A DNA stretch of 64,000 bases from Duganella alba (GTDB lineage: Bacteria; Pseudomonadota; Gammaproteobacteria; Burkholderiales; Burkholderiaceae_D), in contig NZ_WKJN01000025.1 in the NCBI RefSeq assembly GCF_009674495.1, forward strand, positions 29,501 through 93,500. The letters run 5' to 3'. Both the position numbers and the translations under genes were made by a program. The notes under the pieces were generated by a model that saw only the letters and a list, made by a program, of their open reading frames with translations, was not told where the DNA came from and made no database searches. This document shows positions 54,102 through 64,000 of the stretch, piece after piece. The first letter of the stretch is position 1. Each line of letters starts with the position of its first letter.

Positions 54102-55547
54102 ATGACCATCAATCTCTACGAGCAGCTGGCGAATGAACTGGGCGGCCTGATCGCCGGCCGCGTGTTCGCGCCCGGCGACCGCCTGCCGTCGATCCGCCAT
54201 CTGGCGCAGCAGAAGCGGCTGTCGGTCAGCACCGTGCTGCAGGCGCTGCGGCTGCTGGAGGACCGCGGCCTGGTCGAGGCAAGGCCGCAGGCCGGCTATT
54301 ACGTGCGCCATCGGCCGCGCAGCATGGCGCTGGTGAACGACGCCGCGCAACTGGCGGAGCCGGCCTTCGTCGGCATCCAGAACCTGCTGATGCGGGTGCT
54401 GAAGGCCAACGAGGACACGGCGCTGGTGCAGATGGGCTCGTCCTGGCCGCTGGGCGAGCTGCTGCCGATGAAGCGCATGCAGAAGACCGTGGCGGCGGTG
54501 GCCCGGCGCGACGCCACGCTGCTCAGCGCGGTCAGCTGCTATGAAACCAATTATCCGGAGTTCAGCCGCCAGATCGTCCGCCGCGCGCTCGACTGGGGCC
54601 AGGTGGACCCGCAGGAAATCGTCGTCACCGGTTCCTGCACCGAGGCCATCAGCCTGTGCCTGCGCGCGGTGGCGCGGCCGGGCGACACCATCGCCATCGA
54701 ATCCGCCACCTATTTCGTGCTGCTGCAGCTGATCGAGTCGCTGGGCATGAAGGCGCTGGAGATTCCCACCCATCCGAAGACCGGGCCGTCGATCGAGGCG
54801 CTGGAGCTGGCGCTCAACGCCGGCCTGGTGCAGGCGGTGCTGCTGATCCCCAACGCCAACAATCCGCTTGGCTGCATCATGCCGGAGGCGAACAAGCAGC
54901 GGCTGGCGGCGCTGCTGGACCAGCACCGGATTCCGCTGATCGAGGACGATGTGTATGGCGATCTGTGCTTTACGCCGGAGCGGCCGTGGCCGGTCAAGGC
55001 CTACGACCGCAGCGGCCAGGTGCTGCTGTGCTCGTCGTTTTCCAAGGCGGTCAGCCCCGGCGCGCGGGTCGGCTATGTGCTGGCCGGGCGTTATGCGCAG
55101 GAGGTGGCGGTGCTGAAGATGGTGTCCAGCGGCGCCACCAGCCATTTCTTCCAGGCGGTGCTGGCCGACTTCCTCACCGGCAGCGCCTACGAGACCCAGG
55201 TGCGCAAGATGCGCCGGGCGCTGGCGCAGCGCATCGTCCGCATGTCGGACGCGATCTGCTCGGCGTTCCCGCCGCAGTGCACGGTGTCGGAACCGCAGGG
55301 CGGCTTTGTGCTGTGGATCAGCCTGCCGGAGCAGGTGGATGCGCTGCTGCTGCATGAACGCGCCATCGCGCAGGGCGTGGCTTTCATGCCGGGCCAGCTG
55401 TTCTCGGCCTCGGGCAAATACCGCCATTACCTGCGGCTCAACTGCGGCAACGCCTGGACGCCGCGGGTCGCGGCGGCGGTCGCCACCCTGGGCCGGCTGG
55501 TGCGCAGCGAGGCCGACCGGCCGTCCACGCTGCGCAGTGCCGCCTGA
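54102..55547 (+). CDS. MocR-type GntR/aminotransferase-like transcriptional regulator
   Basis: A 481-residue fusion: an N-terminal GntR winged helix (LYEQLANELGGLIAGRVFAP, then LPSIRHLAQQKRLSVSTVLQ) and a fold-type I aminotransferase domain (about 100-470). The PLP Lys lies in CSSFSKAVSPGARVGYVLAG; the Asp and Tyr of LIEDDVYGDLCF are conserved. MocR proteins sense PLP or amino acids and control vitamin B6 or related pathways. It is divergent from DUF2917. I chose ATG 54102; an upstream extension has no homology. Confidence 0.92.
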   Translation: MTINLYEQLANELGGLIAGRVFAPGDRLPSIRHLAQQKRLSVSTVLQALRLLEDRGLVEARPQAGYYVRHRPRSMALVNDAAQLAEPAFVGIQNLLMRVLKANEDTALVQMGSSWPLGELLPMKRMQKTVAAVARRDATLLSAVSCYETNYPEFSRQIVRRALDWGQVDPQEIVVTGSCTEAISLCLRAVARPGDTIAIESATYFVLLQLIESLGMKALEIPTHPKTGPSIEALELALNAGLVQAVLLIPNANNPLGCIMPEANKQRLAALLDQHRIPLIEDDVYGDLCFTPERPWPVKAYDRSGQVLLCSSFSKAVSPGARVGYVLAGRYAQEVAVLKMVSSGATSHFFQAVLADFLTGSAYETQVRKMRRALAQRIVRMSDAICSAFPPQCTVSEPQGGFVLWISLPEQVDALLLHERAIAQGVAFMPGQLFSASGKYRHYLRLNCGNAWTPRVAAAVATLGRLVRSEADRPSTLRSAA

Positions 55548-55676
55548 TCCTTCCAACTGCATTTCAGACCTCCTTTTTGGCGCTTCGTCGCAAGCCGGTG
55601 GTGGACCAGCGTGCCTTTAGGTACAGTACAACCATACCGCAGCACTTAACCGAACCACCCCCTGAAGGAGCACATC

Positions 55677-55883
55677 ATGAACATCGCTAAACACATGGAA
55701 GTCATCTTTGTCGCCGCTGCCGTGATCGCCGGCGCCACCACCTTCGCCACCGCCGCCGACGAGCGCGTCGACGTCATCCTGGCGGCCGACAGCCCGGCGC
55801 TGGTCGCCAAGGCCGATGTGGCGATGCCCACCGTGACCGTGACGGCCAAACGCCTGACCGCCGCTGAAAAAGCCGCGCTGTAA
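55677..55883 (+). CDS. Small exported protein
   Basis: A 68-residue protein with a signal peptide (VIFVAAAVIAGATTFATAAD) and a short mature tail (SPALVAKADVAMPTVTVTAK, RLTAAEKAAL). GAAGGAG sits before the ATG. Homologous small proteins seem common in related genomes, but no function is known. Confidence 0.75.
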   Translation: MNIAKHMEVIFVAAAVIAGATTFATAADERVDVILAADSPALVAKADVAMPTVTVTAKRLTAAEKAAL

Positions 55884-55973
55884 TGGCGGCAGCCGGCGGG
55901 CTGCGCAAAACTCGCTAGGAAGTGGCGTCGTCTTGGTACAATTGACGTTTTCGATACAAACGGCATCGTTCCC

Positions 55974-57263
<1,290 letters not shown>

Positions 57264-57294
57264 ATTTAGTCCTTCCATTTTCTCAAGCACCTGC

Positions 57295-57300
57295 TATAAT
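57295..57300 (+). promoter_or_regulatory. -10 element TATAAT of the tRNA-Ser pair
   Basis: A perfect TATAAT 32 bases before the first tRNA; the -35 is weak. Confidence 0.5.
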
Positions 57301-57331
57301 CTTGCCTTCTCGCAGCAGCAGGTGGGAAAAC

Positions 57332-57421
<90 letters not shown>

Positions 57422-57462
57422 ACTGTTTGGATGTGAGAAAAAGTAGTAAAAATGCGTCACCA

Positions 57463-57552
<90 letters not shown>

Positions 57553-57561
57553 ATATTCAGT

Positions 57562-57589
57562 AAAAAAGCTCCCGGAAGGGAGCTTTTTT
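57562..57589 (+). terminator. Intrinsic terminator after the tRNA pair
   Basis: Stem AAAAAAGCTCCC / GGGAGCTTTTTT with loop GGAA. Confidence 0.88.
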
Positions 57590-57630
57590 ATTTCTAGGCT
57601 AGAATGCGGAAAAATTACCAAGGAGTCGAC

Positions 57631-58134
57631 TTGAAATCTTTTTCCGCATTGCTGATGTCCACGCTGCTGGCCGGCGCCGTCCACGCCGCCACGCCCAATC
57701 CCGACGCCGCCCAGATCAAGGCCGCGCATGACCTGATGGCCTCGATGCAGGCCGAGAAAATGATGCGCATGACCGCCGGCATGAGCAAGTACGCCTCGCC
57801 GGAACAGCGCAAGCAGGTGATGGACAAGGTCATCAACCTGCAGCCGGAATTCGTCTACACCCGCCTGGCCACGCCGGTGGCCAAGCTGCTGAGCACCGAG
57901 ACCGCGCTGGAAATGACCAGATACTATAAGTCCAGCTACGGCCAGCGCGTGCTGCACGACACCTATAACAGCAGCGCCCAGATGTATCCGAGCGCGCCGA
58001 AGCCGACGCCGGCCGAACAGGCTGAACTGAAGAAGCCGGCCTACCTCAAGGCCGATCAGGAATTCAAGGCCAACGAGCAGGCCATCCACCACGAAACCTT
58101 CGTGCTGCTGAAGGAAATCATCAACGGCAAGTAA
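57631..58134 (+). CDS. Exported DUF2059-domain protein
   Basis: A 167-residue protein with a signal peptide (FSALLMSTLLAGAVHAAT) and a helical DUF2059 region (about 90-165, LSTETALEMTRYYKSSYGQR). The start is the TTG at 57631, backed by AAGGAG nine bases upstream; an ATG at 57604 in frame lacks such a site and would precede the signal peptide by nine residues. Family function is unknown. Confidence 0.85.
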   Translation: MKSFSALLMSTLLAGAVHAATPNPDAAQIKAAHDLMASMQAEKMMRMTAGMSKYASPEQRKQVMDKVINLQPEFVYTRLATPVAKLLSTETALEMTRYYKSSYGQRVLHDTYNSSAQMYPSAPKPTPAEQAELKKPAYLKADQEFKANEQAIHHETFVLLKEIINGK

Positions 58135-58158
58135 GCCGCCGCGCGGGCGGCCGCGGCG

Positions 58159-58704
58159 TCAGGCGCCGCAGCACTTCTTGTGCTTCTGGCCGCTGCCGCA
58201 CGGGCAGGGATCGTTGCGCCCGACCTTGGCCGGCCTGGCCTGCGGCGCGTGGAAGAAGGCGTTGATCTGCACCACGGCCGGCGTCACCTTGGCGGCCTTG
58301 ACCGGCGACTGGAACGGCGCCAGCAGCGCCGGCTGGCTGGCGCGCAGCGGCGCCCAGGCCTCGTGGTTCAGCGCCACGCCGGCCAGGAAGCCGGCGCACC
58401 AGGCGTCGGCGGTCCAGTTGCCGCCGCATTCGTAGATCGGCTCGAAGCTGGCCGGCTCTTTCCGCATCCAGGTTTGCATGTAGGCGTGGTGGCGCAGCAC
58501 CAGCGCTGCGGCCTCGGCATTGCCCTCGGCGCCGCCCCAGACCAGCGGCAGCCAGGCCTCCTGCGCCACCTCGGCCGGGCCGACCGCCAGCGCGGTCAGC
58601 AAGCCTTCCAGGCGCGCCACATCCATCGCCTGCGGGCCGATGGCGGCCAACAGGTCGTCGAGTTGTTCGTATTCGTCGTCGTTCAGTGGAGTCGTGTTGC
58701 TCAT
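58159..58704 (-). CDS. UPF0149/YecA-family protein with SEC-C motif
   Basis: A 181-residue protein. The UPF0149 helical domain (EYEQLDDLLAAIGPQAMDVA, then LEGLLTALAVGP) is followed by a C-terminal SEC-C zinc motif (GRNDPCPCGSGQKHKKCCG). YecA with SEC-C binds ribosomes and SecA-related machinery in other bacteria, a role inferred by family. Start at the Met 58704 (MSNTTPLNDD); a longer Met at 58722 exists. Confidence 0.92.
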   Translation of the reverse strand: MSNTTPLNDDEYEQLDDLLAAIGPQAMDVARLEGLLTALAVGPAEVAQEAWLPLVWGGAEGNAEAAALVLRHHAYMQTWMRKEPASFEPIYECGGNWTADAWCAGFLAGVALNHEAWAPLRASQPALLAPFQSPVKAAKVTPAVVQINAFFHAPQARPAKVGRNDPCPCGSGQKHKKCCGA

Positions 58705-58741
58705 GGCGCTAGTCGGTGGCATCGGAAAGCCGCCATTGTAC

Positions 58742-58891
58742 CTACTTGGCCTTGGGCGGCGCCGGTTTCCTGGCGGGCGTGTCGACGATCAGCACGTGCT
58801 TGTCGAGCGCACCGCTGTTTTCCTGTTTGACGACTTGCACCGCCACCGGCCGGTGGTCGAATACCGAGCGCGGCGCTTTGGGAGCCAGCAT
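58742..58891 (-). CDS. Small hypothetical protein
   Basis: A 49-residue basic protein (MLAPKAPRSVFDHRPVAVQV to PARKPAPPKAK). AGGGGA precedes the Met at 58891. It has no recognisable domain. A Lys/Pro tail resembles nucleic-acid-binding tails, but this is only composition. Confidence 0.5.
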   Translation of the reverse strand: MLAPKAPRSVFDHRPVAVQVVKQENSGALDKHVLIVDTPARKPAPPKAK

Positions 58892-59008
58892 GTTTTTCCC
58901 CTGATAAGTGTGGTTGAAACCGCAAATAGGGATGATTTCTGTTTTTGCAAGTAGACAAATGTGTCTACATGATGAATACTGCGTTGTCGTCACTCACGGA
59001 AGCTCACC

Positions 59009-59719
59009 ATGTTCAAGCAGCTTGTTGTTGCGTTTGCCCTGTCGCCGCTGGCGCTGCAGGCCTCGAATCTGCCGGACTACCCCTTCATCCACGTGTCCGG
59101 CGAGGGCATGATGCGCATCGCGCCCGACCTGGGCGAGATCGATTTCGATATCAGCGCCTACGACCCGGACCCGGCGGCGGCCGCCGCCATCGTCGGCGAG
59201 CGGGCCGGGCAGGTGCGGGCGCTGCTGGCCGGGGTCGACGCCGTCACCGAGATCCACAATCCGCGCAAGGAGATGCGCAAGGCCGACCAGCCCGACGCCA
59301 GCGGCGCGCCGGCCTACGACATCCGCAGTTCGGTGCACATCGCCGTGCGCGACCTGGGCCAGTGGCGCGCCGTCATGCAGGGCTTGCTGGCGCTGCCGAA
59401 TCTCGACCACCTGGCCACCACCTTCGGCCGCACCGACCGGCTCCAGGCCGAGCAGGAACTGACCGCCATCGCGGTCCAGGACGCGCAGCGCCGCGCCGCG
59501 GCGCTGGCGGCCGGCTTCGGCCGCAAGGTGGGCGCGGTGGCGGCGGTGTCGTCGGGCCAGTTGCGCAATCTGACCAATGCGGTCGGCCTGATGCCGGGCG
59601 ACCTGTATTTCCGCCGCGACCAGCGCACGGTGCCGGCGCAGGCGCCCGACAAGGATTTCCTGGCCACCGAGCTGCTGAGCTGGACGCAGACGGTGGATGT
59701 GATTTTCCGCATCAAGTAA
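59009..59719 (+). CDS. SIMPL-domain (DUF541) periplasmic protein
   Basis: A 236-residue exported protein with a signal peptide (LVVAFALSPLALQA) and the SIMPL domain (HVSGEGMMRIAPDLGEIDFD, then AALAAGFGRKVGAVAAVSSG). Relatives include BP26/OMP28 and oxidative-stress proteins that form ring-like oligomers. The role is unknown here. It stands alone. Confidence 0.88.
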   Translation: MFKQLVVAFALSPLALQASNLPDYPFIHVSGEGMMRIAPDLGEIDFDISAYDPDPAAAAAIVGERAGQVRALLAGVDAVTEIHNPRKEMRKADQPDASGAPAYDIRSSVHIAVRDLGQWRAVMQGLLALPNLDHLATTFGRTDRLQAEQELTAIAVQDAQRRAAALAAGFGRKVGAVAAVSSGQLRNLTNAVGLMPGDLYFRRDQRTVPAQAPDKDFLATELLSWTQTVDVIFRIK

Positions 59720-59825
59720 GGGGGCCGCGCTGCGTGTGCTGGCGCACGCCGGCGCGCATCGGCGCCTTGCCGCGCGGGCGCGCGTCCCCGACACTGAAGG
59801 CTAGTCGCTATTTTCAGGAGGCCGC

Positions 59826-59966
59826 ATGCGCTACGCTCACACCACCCCCGATCCGGAAGTGCCGCCGCCGGCGCCGGAAAAAGATCCGCCGCCGGACAAC
59901 ACGCCGCTGCCGGAACAGGCGCCGATCGAGGAACCGACGCCGCCCAAGCCGCCGATCAAAACCTGA
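59826..59966 (+). CDS. Small Pro-rich protein
   Basis: A 46-residue protein made largely of Pro, Glu and Lys (DPEVPPPAPEKDPPPDNTPL, then PTPPKPPIKT). CAGGAGG stands before the ATG, which is the main support. It is likely disordered. Its codon use matches neighbours. No function can be given. Confidence 0.6.
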   Translation: MRYAHTTPDPEVPPPAPEKDPPPDNTPLPEQAPIEEPTPPKPPIKT

Positions 59967-60176
59967 GCTTTGATGGTGCTTGTGTGCGTTGACGCACCGT
60001 CCGTTGCGTGGAACGGACGGTATGCTGGTTTCACGCTCTGTAGGACCGTGAGAAAGTGTGAGAGTCGTTGCTTTGTGGATACATATTTTGCGCTTTGTGT
60101 CCGGCGTCACACTGAGGTCATGAAAGAGTTTCTATAATTTAGTCATGTCGTCACGTTCCTTTCACGGAGAGCAATC

Positions 60177-60317
60177 ATGGGCAATTCCTTACACAACAAA
60201 ATCTACCTCGGCCGCCGCAGCGTCGCCTTGAGCGCGAAGCGTGTACAGGCCATGGTGTGCATCGCCGCCTTCGCCAGCATCGGCCTGGCGTGGCTGGTCA
60301 TCCGCGCGCTGCAGTAA
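60177..60317 (+). CDS. Small single-TM protein
   Basis: A 46-residue protein with a basic start (SLHNKIYLGRRSVALSAKRV) and a C-terminal TM helix (MVCIAAFASIGLAWLVIRAL). ACGGAGAGC precedes the ATG, and a TATAAT lies 40 bases upstream (60132-60137). It is a plausible small membrane protein of unknown role. Confidence 0.62.
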   Translation: MGNSLHNKIYLGRRSVALSAKRVQAMVCIAAFASIGLAWLVIRALQ

Positions 60318-60413
60318 TCGCGCCGTTGTTGCCAGCGGATTGCGCAATCAGGGCGGCATGCGCCTTGCCGCCGTGCCGCCGTGCGCGTACCATGAGGGCC
60401 GCAGCAGTCTCTT

Positions 60414-60794
60414 ATGGAAAAAATGGCAATGAAGAATGAAAAATTCACGCAGGACGAGTATGACGCCCTGTACGAAATCAAACGCGGCATCAAGGGTGAC
60501 CGCGTCAGCGCCTGCATCGGCCGCAACACCAAGCGCCTGTCCGGCCTCAAGCTGATCAGCATCGCCCACAATGGTCGTATCTCGCTGACCGACAAGGGCG
60601 AACAAACCATCTTCCTGCACCGCTGCGTGCTGGGCCTGCGCGCCGTGTCGGCCCAGCCCGGCGCGCCGCTGGACGCCGATGTGGCCATGTTCCTGGGCAA
60701 AAAATCGCACATCCTGGAACGCGCCGAGGGCGGTTTCGAACTCAGCGACAAGGGCCGCGAGTCGCTGCAAGACATCACCAATCAAGGCTTTTGA
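60414..60794 (+). CDS. Hypothetical winged-helix-like protein
   Basis: A 126-residue soluble protein. Two short repeats of winged-helix character appear (GLKLISIAHNGRISLTDKGE and ILERAEGGFELSDKGRESLQ), the 'L-S-D-K-G' wing being typical of transcription-factor wHTH ends. I do not recognise the family. It is monocistronic, with a terminator directly behind it. Confidence 0.7.
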   Translation: MEKMAMKNEKFTQDEYDALYEIKRGIKGDRVSACIGRNTKRLSGLKLISIAHNGRISLTDKGEQTIFLHRCVLGLRAVSAQPGAPLDADVAMFLGKKSHILERAEGGFELSDKGRESLQDITNQGF

Positions 60795-60796
60795 TG

Positions 60797-60824
60797 AAAA
60801 CGCTCCTCCGGGAGCGTTTTTTTT
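60797..60824 (+). terminator. Intrinsic terminator after the 60414 gene
   Basis: Stem AAAACGCTCC / GGAGCGTTTT with a four-base loop, followed by more T. Confidence 0.88.
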
Positions 60825-60869
60825 GCTGTAATGTATGGTTAACACAGCAAGAGTGAGTGCCCCTTTGTC

Positions 60870-64000
<3,131 letters not shown>

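Noticed and set aside
54012..55562. 516-codon reverse frame
   Set aside because: Antisense to the MocR regulator; no ribosome site or domain.
58135..58158. GC-rich inverted repeat between the DUF2059 and UPF0149 genes
   Set aside because: Short stem without a T run on either side; not enough to call a terminator.

Overview
The window is about 64 kb of GC-rich chromosome from a betaproteobacterium, most likely the Oxalobacteraceae (Duganella/Massilia type). This rests on gene order and protein flavour: ppc divergent from hemCDXY, nadE next to a PII gene, trxB / ftsK-lolA-rarA with serS further on, a phasin, a ProQ/FinO protein, and RpoD with a long Ala/Lys N-terminus and an acidic insertion. 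The species cannot be named from the sequence alone.

Layout. 1-11 kb: two convergent AraC regulators, an inositol-monophosphatase-like protein without part of its metal site, a KGG stress protein, phasin, a zinc-less MDR reductase, purU, yaeQ-like, an exported amidohydrolase, an Rpn-type nuclease, gabD, an alpha/beta-hydrolase-like protein without its nucleophile, and a GIN-domain protein. 11-19 kb: a truncated RlmI-like protein, an orphan PilT-like ATPase with an odd P-loop, a cytochrome c pair, an exonuclease/ProQ pair, and rpoD behind a 400-bp leader with two terminator-like hairpins. 19-29.4 kb: DUF1877 and GFA proteins, a PAS kinase-like protein without its phospho-acceptor histidine, ppc, the hemC-hemD-hemX-hemY haem operon, and an MBL-rhodanese fusion.

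29.4-35.7 kb is an AT-richer accessory island between the MBL gene and ppa. It holds a pentapeptide-repeat protein, an IS30 remnant, a membrane/coiled-coil/winged-helix-like protein, unknown ORFs, an intact IS3-family element with 35-bp inverted repeats, frameshifted remnants of a phage lysis (Rz/Rz1-like) module, and a two-gene unit for a SLATT-like two-TM protein and a short disordered partner. This is the best place for undescribed biology, probably phage- or defence-related.

35.7-50.4 kb returns to core genes: ppa, a Crp/Fnr regulator, MgtC family, a GNAT/FemAB-like protein, nadE-glnB, an orphan flavin-dependent halogenase, a TRIC channel, Smr, trxB, ftsK, lolA and rarA. 50.4-55.9 kb appears inserted between rarA and serS: an SGNH/GSCFA surface-modification pair, an epoxide-hydrolase-like protein, a lipoprotein, and a DUF2917 gene divergent from a MocR regulator. 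55.9-64 kb: serS, two identical tRNA-Ser(CGA) genes, DUF2059, UPF0149/SEC-C and SIMPL proteins, several very small genes, and a hybrid histidine kinase with two receiver domains that runs off the window end.
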